DNA of 7,647 nucleotides from Clostridia bacterium (GCA_029239935.1 JARBTY010000149.1:1-7647); one strand, 5' to 3'. Counted from the stretch's first letter, positions 1-6,472 are shown. Made by a program: numbers and translations. The notes: generated by a model from the letters alone, not told the origin.

Positions 1-813
1 TTTGCTGACGCAAGTGGTGCAGAAACAACTTTCACAATGCCAGCAAAGGCAGTAACTATTACTGCTAACTTCACAAAAATAGAAGAGCCTACTTATGCGA
101 TTACAATTATGGCAGGTGTAGGTGGATCCATAACTGTTGGAGCAAATGGAGATTATAAGCAAGGCACTGTAATTAACATTTCAGCTGCAACAAATAGCGG
201 ATATACCTTCAATGAGTGGACTGCTAGTAACGGAGGAAGTTTTGCCAATAAGAACAGTGCAACAACCACATTCGTAATGCCTGCCAGTGCGGTAACTATC
301 ACTGCCAACTTTACTTATGTTGGCGGCAGCGGTGGCGGTGGCGGTGGTGATAGTACAGTAGTGCCAACAAAACCAGTGCTACCAGCACCAACAACACCAG
401 GTATTCCAGAAGTTCCAAGTCCATCACAGCCTTTAACATTATCAATATCATTACTTAGTGGAAAAGCATCTAAAGGAGAAGAAACTCTTGCATTACATGT
501 AGAGCCCTATATTCAAGAGGGTCGTACAATGGTAGGAGTAAGAGATATGGCAACATTAATTAATGTAAGCAATGAGAATATTATATGGGATGCAAAAAAT
601 AAAACAGTTGTAATTAAAACTGACGATAAAGAAATAACCTTTATAATAGGTGAAAAATATGCTCTTGTAAATGGTGAAAAAGTAAGTATTGACGTAGCAG
701 CACAAATTAAAGATGGTAGAACAGTACTTCCAATGGCACATGTTGCTAGATTATTAGGTATGAAGATTGAATTTAATACAATTACCAAAGAAGCATCTTT
801 TACTATGGAATAA
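1..813 (+). CDS. Surface repeat protein with copper-amine-oxidase-N-like C-terminal domain (5' truncated)
   Basis: The reading frame is open from the first base, so the gene begins upstream; the ATG at 37 lies inside a repeat and is not the true start. Counting from base 1, residues 1-27 are the end of one InlB-B/Listeria-Bacteroides-type repeat and about 29-107 are a complete copy; both end in a TMPAKAVTITANF-like motif, 80 codons apart. Residues 108-117 are a Gly-rich linker, followed by a Pro/Thr-rich stretch to about 147. The C-terminal ~120 residues carry two half-motifs, GRTMVGVRDMATLINV and GRTVLPMAHVARLLGM, each followed by a beta-rich stretch, as in copper-amine-oxidase N-terminal-like (stalk) domains of clostridial surface proteins. 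Despite the domain name, nothing here is an oxidase active site. The protein is probably exported and cell-wall associated, but the signal peptide is outside the window and no LPXTG motif ends it. Substrate and ligand are unknown. It appears unrelated to the genes downstream. Confidence 0.85.
   Translation, partial: FADASGAETTFTMPAKAVTITANFTKIEEPTYAITIMAGVGGSITVGANGDYKQGTVINISAATNSGYTFNEWTASNGGSFANKNSATTTFVMPASAVTITANFTYVGGSGGGGGGDSTVVPTKPVLPAPTTPGIPEVPSPSQPLTLSISLLSGKASKGEETLALHVEPYIQEGRTMVGVRDMATLINVSNENIIWDAKNKTVVIKTDDKEITFIIGEKYALVNGEKVSIDVAAQIKDGRTVLPMAHVARLLGMKIEFNTITKEASFTME
31..315 (+). repeat. Tandem protein-coding repeat, period 240 bp
   Basis: Bases 31-75 and 271-315 are diverged direct copies encoding FTMPAKAVTITANFT and FVMPASAVTITANFT. 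Their starts are exactly 240 bp (80 codons) apart, so the surface protein holds at least two in-frame repeat units, with more likely upstream of the window edge. Confidence 0.75.
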
Positions 814-880
814 TGGTTTTATATCACTTCATCTAAGTTGTGAAATAAGGCTAAATACTTCAAAATATAGCCAGACATAA

Positions 881-935
881 AAACAGCCCTGATAAGATAT
901 CATATTTTATGATGTCTATCAGGGCTGTTTTATCA
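881..935 (+). terminator. Hairpin terminator after the surface-protein gene
   Basis: Bases 881-894 (AAACAGCCCTGATA) pair perfectly with 917-930. With one bulged A the stem continues for seven more pairs (896-902 with 910-916, one G-T), leaving a 7-nt loop. A TTTTA tract follows the 3' arm and an A-rich tract precedes the 5' arm, so it could stop transcripts from both directions. It lies 68 bp after the stop codon. The bases between the stop and the hairpin, and those from 936 to about 1004, show no other recognisable feature. Confidence 0.85.
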
Positions 936-1004
936 TTTAAAGTCATTGTTTTTACAGCATTTTATAAATGAAAAATAACGTTATTCAATACTATAAAAGA
1001 CAAA

Positions 1005-1048
1005 CAAAAAAGCTCTTAAACGATTGAAAATCAACCATTTAAGAGCTT
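1005..1048 (-). terminator. Intrinsic terminator of the tRNA-Pro transcript
   Basis: Bases 1010-1020 (AAGCTCTTAAA) are the exact reverse complement of 1038-1048, and the inner part adds a TTGA/TCAA stem. Read on the minus strand, the hairpin lies 5 bp past the tRNA discriminator base and is followed by a run of T (complement of 1006-1011). This is a classic terminator directly after a single-gene tRNA transcript. Confidence 0.85.
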
Positions 1049-1053
1049 GAAAG

Positions 1054-1126
1054 TTGGAATGACGGGACTCGAACCCGCGGTCTCTTGCCCCCCAGACAAG
1101 CGCTCTACCACCTGAGCCACATCCCA
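1054..1126 (-). tRNA. tRNA-Pro (anticodon GGG)
   Basis: The minus strand folds into a full 73-nt cloverleaf: a 7-bp acceptor stem TGGGATG/CATTCCA (one G-U), D stem GCTC/GAGC with an 8-nt loop carrying G18G19, anticodon stem CTTGT/GCAAG with loop CTGGGGG, a 5-nt variable region, and a T arm with TTCGAGT loop. Anticodon positions 34-36 read GGG, decoding CCC (and probably CCU). The discriminator is A73, as usual for bacterial tRNA-Pro. CCA is not encoded: the bases after A73 are CTT, so the tail must be added by CCA-adding enzyme. The acceptor begins with a U1:A72 pair rather than the C1:G72 pair typical of bacterial tRNA-Pro, and bases 34-39 are six G in a row. It stands alone between its own promoter and terminator. 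Confidence 0.9.
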
Positions 1127-1162
1127 TTATGACAAGGAGAAAAAATCTTGTCTCGAGATTAT

Positions 1163-1191
1163 ATTATACAACAAAATAGTGTTGAATTCAA
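1163..1191 (-). promoter_or_regulatory. Sigma-A-type promoter of the tRNA-Pro gene
   Basis: On the minus strand, TTGAAT (complement of 1186-1191) is followed after exactly 17 bp by TATAAT (complement of 1163-1168). The predicted start near 1156 gives a leader of about 30 nt before the tRNA 5' end at 1126, to be removed by RNase P. Confidence 0.75.
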
Positions 1192-1237
1192 TGGCCAATT
1201 AGGATTTAAATAGAGAGTTTGATCAAAAAATAAATGA

Positions 1238-1265
1238 TTGACAAAAATAGGGTGTATGATACAAT
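1238..1265 (+). promoter_or_regulatory. Sigma-A-type promoter of the marR-MATE-gshF operon
   Basis: A perfect -35 box, TTGACA (1238-1243), lies 16 bp before a good -10 box, TACAAT (1260-1265), giving a predicted start near 1272. It is the only strong promoter seen before the three-gene operon. The -10 box is overlapped by the first operator palindrome, so a bound repressor would block polymerase. Confidence 0.75.
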
Positions 1266-1280
1266 AGATGTATCATACAC
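1252..1280 (+). promoter_or_regulatory. Double palindromic operator over the marR promoter
   Basis: Bases 1252-1261 (GTGTATGATA) and 1271-1280 (TATCATACAC) form a perfect 10-bp inverted repeat around a 9-bp centre. Each half is also a small palindrome of the form TGTA-N3-TACA (1253-1263 and 1269-1279), with starts 16 bp apart. It covers the -10 box and the predicted start site, the position expected for autorepression by the adjacent MarR protein. That MarR is the ligand is inferred from position only. Confidence 0.7.
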
Positions 1281-1315
1281 TTATTGGGAAAAGCAGCTAA
1301 AGATGTTAAAATTGG

Positions 1316-1326
1316 TGTAGCATACA
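1316..1326 (+). promoter_or_regulatory. Third TGTA-N3-TACA operator copy in the marR leader
   Basis: TGTAGCATACA matches the two promoter-proximal palindromes in all eight arm positions and differs only in the central three bases. It lies 47 bp after the second copy and 63 bp after the first (about six helical turns), inside the 5' untranslated region. It may be an auxiliary site for cooperative binding or a roadblock, or simply chance; the exact arm match makes chance less attractive. Confidence 0.5.
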
Positions 1327-1359
1327 AACTAGGAGATTTAAAAAGAATGGGGGGAGTCG

Positions 1360-1824
1360 ATGAAATTACAAGAGGTGAAATCCTTAAGACAAAAGGTAGA
1401 GCAATTGGAATTTAACAAAAGCTGGCGGTCAAAAGAAGAGCTGGTTTGCTGTGGGATTACCCTTGCACAGTGTCAGATTCTCATGGAGCTGGGTAAGACG
1501 GAAGAATTATGTATAGCAGAGCTGGCAGACACGCTTGGTATAGATTCAAGTACACTCAGCAGGACAATTAATAGGATGGTGGAATCAGAGTTGGTGAACC
1601 GAATGACTAAATCATCGGACAGAAGGTATGTGAGTTTAAGTCTTACTGAAAAAGGGAAAAATCTTTATACAGTCATAGATAATAAACGAAATGAGGATTA
1701 TACTAAGATATTTGAACTTATTCCAGAGCATAAAAGAAAACAGGTAATGGAGAGCTTTGAGGTGTTTATAGAGGCACTTAAAGCCAGTAAGAGAAATGGA
1801 TGCTCTGATGAAATTAAGGAATAG
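1360..1824 (+). CDS. MarR-family transcriptional regulator
   Basis: This 154-residue protein has the length and layout of MarR dimeric winged-helix repressors. Residues about 10-48 form the N-terminal helices, and 51-85 contain the helix-turn-helix (IAELADTLGIDSSTLSRTINR). Next comes the beta-wing with the family signature SSDRRYVSLSLTEKG (about 100-114) and C-terminal dimerisation helices. The ATG is preceded by a GGGGGGAG ribosome site about 4-5 bp away. The gene is first in an operon with a MATE pump and gshF, and its promoter carries palindromes, so autorepression relieved by a drug or reactive compound is the likely mode of action. It has Cys30, Cys31 and Cys38 near the first helices plus a C-terminal Cys, which could act as thiol sensors as in OhrR-type members, though the exact OhrR cysteine position is not demonstrated. 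The ligand is unknown. Confidence 0.9.
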   Translation: MKLQEVKSLRQKVEQLEFNKSWRSKEELVCCGITLAQCQILMELGKTEELCIAELADTLGIDSSTLSRTINRMVESELVNRMTKSSDRRYVSLSLTEKGKNLYTVIDNKRNEDYTKIFELIPEHKRKQVMESFEVFIEALKASKRNGCSDEIKE

Positions 1825-1857
1825 CACAAGGGTGTAACTAGCTAAGGAGTGCAATAG

Positions 1858-3186
1858 ATGAGAAGGATTGACTTAACACAAGGAAATATTATGAAGGTTA
1901 TTATTGCGCTTGCGATTCCCATTATGGGTAGCTCCTTTTTGCAGTTAACCTATAATCTTGTAGACATGATATGGGTAGGGCGTTTAGGGAGTAATGCAGT
2001 AGCCAGTGTGGGTTCCTCAGGATTTTTTATAGCTTTGGGTTATGCTATCAATGCGCTTGTTGTTACAGGAGCCGGCATAAAGATTTCTCATGCGGCTGGG
2101 AAAAAAGATGATCTGGAAGTCAAGAATTATATGAATGCAGCCCTTATATTAAATACAGCAGTAAGTCTTTCTTATGGGATTATCCTTCTAATATTTGGAA
2201 AGACCTTTATAGATTTTTTACATTTAAATCATAAAGTAGTAGAAAGAGATGCTTATTTATATTTACTTATGCATATACCTATTTTATTTTTCTCTTTTTT
2301 TAATATGTTTTATGTTAGGATACTCGGCAGCTTTGGAAATACAAAAGGCGCATTACATATCAGTGCGATAGGCGTGCTTTTTAATATTGTACTGGACCCT
2401 ATTTGTATTTATGGATTGAGGATGGGAATACTTGGAGCGGCGATTGCCACGCTTTTATCTCATGTTATCTTATTTATTATTTTTAATATAAAAGGAAAAG
2501 ACCTTTTTAAATACAGAAGGGAAATTGGATTTAAATATATTAAAATAAAAGAAATGGTAAAACTTGGTATACCAATGGCAACCCAAAGGATATTATTTAC
2601 GCTTGTAAGCATTGTTTTAGCAAGAATCATAGCAGAGTTCGGCGCAGATGCTATAGCCGCACAAAAGATTGGCTTTCAAATAGAATCTATTAGTTTTATG
2701 GTAGTAGGAGGGCTGAGTGGGGCAGTGGCCAGCTTCACAGGACAAAACTATGGGGCTAAACAATATCAACGGATTGAAAGCGGGTATCAAGCAGCGCTTA
2801 TGATAGGTGCAGTATATTCACTGACCACAGCAGGCTTTTTCCTAAGCATACCCGAGTTACTTGTAAGTCTTTTTATTAAAGAACAAAATACACTTGTTAT
2901 AGCAAGTACTTACTTAAGGGTGTTAGGGCTAGTACAGATATTTAGCTGTCTTGAAATGGTCTGTAATGGTGTATTCACAGGTCTTGGTCTGCCTAAAGTG
3001 CCAGCAATTATAAGTATTGTATTTACAGTTTTACGTATACCGATGGCCATGATATTTATACCATTTTGGGGACTTACTGGTATATGGTTAAGCATTGCAG
3101 TTTCAAGTGTGTTAAAAGGCACTACGGCATACTTTATTTTTAAATTCAAAGTTTGGAAGGAGTACAGGGATGCTTTATCTATTTAA
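1858..3186 (+). CDS. MATE-family multidrug/toxin efflux transporter
   Basis: This 442-residue, very hydrophobic protein has about twelve predicted membrane helices in two halves, the usual size for MATE cation/drug antiporters of the inner membrane. Family signatures are visible: IPIMGSSFLQLTYNLVDMIW in helix 1 with Asp36 (likely cation-coupling acid), VGRLGSNAVASVG, LDPICIYGLRMGILGAAIAT near 179-198, GIPMATQR at the start of the second half, and GQNYGAKQYQRI at about 295-306. An AAGGAGT ribosome site lies 7 bp before the ATG. It is 33 bp downstream of marR and overlaps gshF by 17 bp, so all three are probably one transcript under MarR control. Family knowledge indicates Na+- or H+-driven export of cationic drugs or metabolites. 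The genetic link to glutathione synthesis suggests a substrate connected to thiol or electrophile stress, which is inference only. Confidence 0.92.
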   Translation: MRRIDLTQGNIMKVIIALAIPIMGSSFLQLTYNLVDMIWVGRLGSNAVASVGSSGFFIALGYAINALVVTGAGIKISHAAGKKDDLEVKNYMNAALILNTAVSLSYGIILLIFGKTFIDFLHLNHKVVERDAYLYLLMHIPILFFSFFNMFYVRILGSFGNTKGALHISAIGVLFNIVLDPICIYGLRMGILGAAIATLLSHVILFIIFNIKGKDLFKYRREIGFKYIKIKEMVKLGIPMATQRILFTLVSIVLARIIAEFGADAIAAQKIGFQIESISFMVVGGLSGAVASFTGQNYGAKQYQRIESGYQAALMIGAVYSLTTAGFFLSIPELLVSLFIKEQNTLVIASTYLRVLGLVQIFSCLEMVCNGVFTGLGLPKVPAIISIVFTVLRIPMAMIFIPFWGLTGIWLSIAVSSVLKGTTAYFIFKFKVWKEYRDALSI

Positions 3187-5473
3187 AGAGTTATTTGATA
3201 AAGAAGAGCTCCTCAGCGGGAGATTTGGCGTTGAACGAGAAGGGCTTAGAACAACAACGGAGGGAAAGCTTGCAAAGACAGACCACCCAGCAGTATTTGG
3301 CGACAAATTAGTAAACCCCTACATTATAACTGATTTTTCAGAAAGTCAAGTGGAGCTTATTACCCCAGCATTAAAAACCACAGAGGAAGTTTATCACTTT
3401 TTAAATGCCCTCTATGATATTATAGCATTAGAGATCGGCGAAGAATATCTATGGCCTCAGTCTATGCCTTGTGATATACCCGATGACGCATATATTCCAA
3501 TAGCTAAATATGGCGACAGCGGACCGTGGAGGGAGGCTAGAGAGTATAGAGAAAGGTTATTTAAGAAATATGGAGGTAAAAAGCAGCTTATTTCAGGAAT
3601 ACATTATAACTTTTCTTTTGATGAAAAGCTTTTTGAGAGGTTGTATGCCTGTCAAAGCTTAGATATAAGTTATAAAGATTTTAAAGATGGATTGTACTTA
3701 AAAGTAGTAAGGAATTATTTGAGATATGGATGGCTCCTGGTTTATCTTGTTGGAGCGGCACCTATGACCCATAGCAGCTATAGAAAGGACTGTACAAAAC
3801 ACCCAGAGCGTATTGGAAGGGATGGCTTTTCGAATGAAGGGGCTATTTCTTACAGAAATGGAGAGTGCGGGTACAAAAATGATACGGATTTATTTCCAGA
3901 CTATACTAGTGTAGAAGCCTATATTCATAGTGTAGAAGCTTTTGTAAAAGACAATATGATACAGAGTCACAAAGAACTTTATGCACAAATTAGACCCAAA
4001 GCCAAGGACAATAAAAATCTACTGAGTTCTATCGCAAAACAAGGGATTCAATATATCGAACTTAGAAGTATAGACATTAACCCCTTCAATAAAGCGGGTA
4101 TCAGTTTAGAAGATTTGGATTTCATTCATCTTTTTATTATTTACTTGCTTCTTAAAGAGGAAACGGACTATACAGAGTGGCAGCAAGAAGCACTCTTCAA
4201 TCAGAAAAATATTGCTAAGCTTGGTCAACAAGATGTGATGCTACAAAAAAATGGGGAAGAAATTAGCAGAATACAATGGACTCTTGATATACTAGGTGAA
4301 ATGAAAGATATATGTCAGACATTAAATCTTGGCAAAGAAGCACTGATAGACAGTATGCTAGAAAAGAGCTTAGATGCAACAAAAACTTATGCATACCAAA
4401 TAACTGAAAAAGCAAAAGAAGAGGGCTATATAGGCGTGCACCTCAATCTGGCTAAAGCCTACAAGCAGACTGCCTATACCAATCGGTATAAGTTTGAAGG
4501 CTATGAGGATCTTGAGCTTTCAACGCAGATTCTTATTAAAGAGGCTGTTAAAAGAGGGATTAATACTCAAATAACAGATAGAAGTGATAACTTTATTGAA
4601 CTGAGTAAGGGGCATATCACAGAATACGTTAAACAGGCTACCAAGACTTCTAAGGACAGCTATATGACAATGCTGATGATGGAAAATAAAACAGTGACTA
4701 AAAAGGTCTTGGAGAAACATCATATTTGTGTTCCTAAAGGGATAGAACTGACAAAAGGACAAAATCCAGCATTGGCTATAGGGCAATATGAAAAGAGACC
4801 CATTGTTGTAAAGCCGAAGTCAACCAATTTTGGAACAGGCATCAGTATTTTCCCAGAAGGCACTTCTAAAGAAGATATTGCTAAGGCGTTAGAAATAGGA
4901 TTTAAATACGATGATACCGTACTGATTGAAGAATTTGCTAAAGGAAAAGAATATAGATTTTTAGTTATCGGAGACGAAGTGGCAGGGATTTTGCATCGGG
5001 TTCCGGCCAATGTAGAAGGCGATGGTATTCACAGCATAACAGAGCTTGTTGAAATTAAAAATCAAGATCCATTAAGGGGAAAAGGCTATAAAACACCTCT
5101 AGAAAAAATCAGATTGGATAGTAGCAGTGGGTTATTCTTAAAACAAAGGCAGCTGAATTTTAACTATGTTCCAAGAGCTGGTGAGGTCGTTTACTTAAGG
5201 GAAAACTCCAATATCAGTACTGGGGGAGATAGCATCGATTATACCGATAGTATTCCAGATAAATTTAAGCAGATAGCAGTAGAGGCAGCACGGGCAGTTG
5301 GCGCTAAGTTTTGCGGTGTAGACATGATGCTGGAGGATTATGCCAGTGAGGAGAGCAGCTATTCGATTATAGAACTTAATTTTAATCCAGCCATTCATAT
5401 TCATTGCTTCCCTTATAAGGGGAAAGAAAGAAACATAGGAGAAAAGGTGCTTAAGGTACTGGAGCTTCTATAG
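3170..5473 (+). CDS. gshF: Bifunctional glutamate-cysteine ligase/glutathione synthetase (GshF/GshAB)
   Basis: This 767-residue protein matches the usual ~750-residue GshF fusion that makes glutathione in two ATP-dependent steps (Glu + Cys, then + Gly) in the cytoplasm. The N-terminal part, to about 400, is a GshA-type glutamate-cysteine ligase: FGVEREGLR (19-27), DFSESQVELITP (55-66), SGIHYNFSF (142-150), YGWLLVYLVGAAP (186-198) and IELRSIDINPF (296-306). The C-terminal part (about 490-767) is the ATP-grasp domain related to D-Ala-D-Ala ligase and cyanophycin synthetase: VVKPKSTNFGTGISIF (546-561), IEEFAKGKEYRF (586-597), VEGDGIHSI (615-623), CGVDMM (715-720) and the metal-binding ELNFNPAIHIHCFP (735-748). 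Both domains look complete. AAGGAG lies 7 bp before the ATG, inside the end of the MATE gene, so translation may be coupled. The fusion bypasses feedback-limited separate enzymes in studied members. It is the last gene before a long terminator hairpin. Confidence 0.95.
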   Translation: MLYLFKELFDKEELLSGRFGVEREGLRTTTEGKLAKTDHPAVFGDKLVNPYIITDFSESQVELITPALKTTEEVYHFLNALYDIIALEIGEEYLWPQSMPCDIPDDAYIPIAKYGDSGPWREAREYRERLFKKYGGKKQLISGIHYNFSFDEKLFERLYACQSLDISYKDFKDGLYLKVVRNYLRYGWLLVYLVGAAPMTHSSYRKDCTKHPERIGRDGFSNEGAISYRNGECGYKNDTDLFPDYTSVEAYIHSVEAFVKDNMIQSHKELYAQIRPKAKDNKNLLSSIAKQGIQYIELRSIDINPFNKAGISLEDLDFIHLFIIYLLLKEETDYTEWQQEALFNQKNIAKLGQQDVMLQKNGEEISRIQWTLDILGEMKDICQTLNLGKEALIDSMLEKSLDATKTYAYQITEKAKEEGYIGVHLNLAKAYKQTAYTNRYKFEGYEDLELSTQILIKEAVKRGINTQITDRSDNFIELSKGHITEYVKQATKTSKDSYMTMLMMENKTVTKKVLEKHHICVPKGIELTKGQNPALAIGQYEKRPIVVKPKSTNFGTGISIFPEGTSKEDIAKALEIGFKYDDTVLIEEFAKGKEYRFLVIGDEVAGILHRVPANVEGDGIHSITELVEIKNQDPLRGKGYKTPLEKIRLDSSSGLFLKQRQLNFNYVPRAGEVVYLRENSNISTGGDSIDYTDSIPDKFKQIAVEAARAVGAKFCGVDMMLEDYASEESSYSIIELNFNPAIHIHCFPYKGKERNIGEKVLKVLELL

Positions 5474-5510
5474 ATGAGTCAGAAGGATTGGTAAAAAGAT
5501 AGAAGAAAAT

Positions 5511-5580
5511 AGGCATGGGAACCTAACGCTACGGGTAATCAAAAGATTACCTGTGGCGGCAGGTCCCTATGCCTGTTTTA
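5511..5580. terminator. Long hairpin, probable bidirectional terminator between gshF and the anti-sigma gene
   Basis: Bases 5511-5540 fold back on 5545-5574 around an AAAA tetraloop. The inner 14 bp (5527-5540 with 5545-5558) include two G-T pairs; then come a 2x2 internal loop and an outer stem of about 14 bp with two single-base bulges. GTTTTAT follows on the plus strand, and TATTTTC follows on the minus strand, so it can serve both converging genes. It is much longer than a usual terminator stem. Confidence 0.75.
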
Positions 5581-5592
5581 TAATGGATAAAC

Positions 5593-6465
5593 TTATTCAG
5601 TATAAGCCTCAAGGTTAGTGCTGTCAATGACCTGATACATTTCTTCTTTTTCAAAGCCTAAGAAGACAAGAATATATTCAATATCACCTATTTCAGTCTG
5701 TGCCATAGTGGCATCCTCTTCATCAAAAAGGGTATACTCAGTACCAGATGGGGTTTGATAATCATCTTTATAAACTGCATCTGTTACTGTAATAGAGGTG
5801 GATTCAGGGGGCAGTTTACTATAGATCAGTGAAATGCCAAAACGTCTATTTCCCCCTTGCTTAGAGGTAAAAGTAGTATAAATCTGAAAGTTATCATCAG
5901 ACAATGTCTGGGTATGAATCTCAGGGTCAAGCTGAAAATCTGATGGGATATAGTCAGGAAAGACAATATCCATACCAAAAGCTTCTTTGATTTCAGCTAC
6001 ACTGGTAAAAGCGTTTTCTTCCACCGGTGATGCGTAGTTTTCTAAATCCTTTGGTTGGTCGTAGGCAAAAGCGGCATCATCAGCTAGTTCTTTGGCTTCT
6101 TCAGAAGTCAGAGGCTGGTTACTTTTAACGACAATCGTTTTATCTTTATTGAAAAAGGTGAACTGGTCAAGCAGTCCTGCGGCGTAGGCGCCACTTACAC
6201 CAACGATAGCGGTAAGGATAAGGCTTGCAGTTAAGGTGCCCCATTTTTTATAAGTTTTTTTCATAATAGCATTTCCTTTCTTATTTTGACGGATTATTTT
6301 TTTGGCAAAGAGGTAGCTATCCTCAATTTGATAAGAAAAGGGGTCGATATCTGAGAGTTTTTCAAGCTGTAAATTTATTTGAGTGATATCCATATCATCA
6401 ATAGCCTGATCAAGGCTATCTTGCACCAGATTTGCCTGATGTATATTTTGAGATATATGTTTCAT
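5593..6465 (-). CDS. Probable membrane anti-sigma factor with DUF4367-like extracytoplasmic domain
   Basis: The start chosen is the ATG at 6465 because a perfect AAAGGAGG (complement of 6473-6480) lies 7 bp before it; the in-frame ATG at 6507 has no such site. The product has 290 residues. Residues 1-75 are polar, mostly helical and presumably cytoplasmic; a KK-flanked hydrophobic segment (about 76-96, WGTLTASLILTAIVGVSGAYA) is the single membrane pass. The rest is acidic and extracytoplasmic, with a C-terminal pattern (DYIPSDF..., then GDIEYILVFLGFEKEEMYQVIDS) resembling DUF4367 domains of Firmicutes anti-sigma proteins. It directly follows an ECF sigma gene in the same direction (82-bp gap), the usual pairing, so it probably holds that sigma at the membrane until an envelope signal arrives. 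No zinc-binding HXXXCXXC motif is seen, so the N-terminal sigma-binding part is not of the ZAS type. Function is inferred mainly from context and topology. Confidence 0.72.
   Translation of the reverse strand: MKHISQNIHQANLVQDSLDQAIDDMDITQINLQLEKLSDIDPFSYQIEDSYLFAKKIIRQNKKGNAIMKKTYKKWGTLTASLILTAIVGVSGAYAAGLLDQFTFFNKDKTIVVKSNQPLTSEEAKELADDAAFAYDQPKDLENYASPVEENAFTSVAEIKEAFGMDIVFPDYIPSDFQLDPEIHTQTLSDDNFQIYTTFTSKQGGNRRFGISLIYSKLPPESTSITVTDAVYKDDYQTPSGTEYTLFDEEDATMAQTEIGDIEYILVFLGFEKEEMYQVIDSTNLEAYTE
6262..6280 (-). promoter_or_regulatory. Internal ribosome site and start codon inside the anti-sigma gene
   Basis: GAAAGGA (complement of 6274-6280) lies 9 bp before an in-frame ATG (complement of 6262-6264, Met68). 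Translation from there would begin MKKTYKKWGT, a signal-peptide-like start with an AYA-A cleavage-like site near residues 93-96. This could yield a second product lacking the cytoplasmic part; it may equally be a chance purine-rich stretch. Confidence 0.3.
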
Positions 6466-6472
6466 TAAACAA

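Noticed and set aside
37..39. ATG 37 as the start of the surface protein
   Set aside because: The frame is open to base 1 and the residues before Met match the second repeat unit, so the Met is internal.
513..788. Minus-strand open frames across the surface-protein gene
   Set aside because: They lie fully inside a clear plus-strand coding domain, have no ribosome site and show no recognisable family.
849..872. Small hairpin GGCTA...TAGCC after the surface-protein stop
   Set aside because: Only five pairs with a large loop and no T-run; the much stronger hairpin at 881-930 explains termination.
2910..3149. Minus-strand ORF within the MATE gene
   Set aside because: Shadow of a strongly coding plus-strand gene; no ribosome site or family match.
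4520..5404. Minus-strand ORFs within gshF
   Set aside because: Shadows of the ATP-grasp coding region, with unlikely composition and no start signals.
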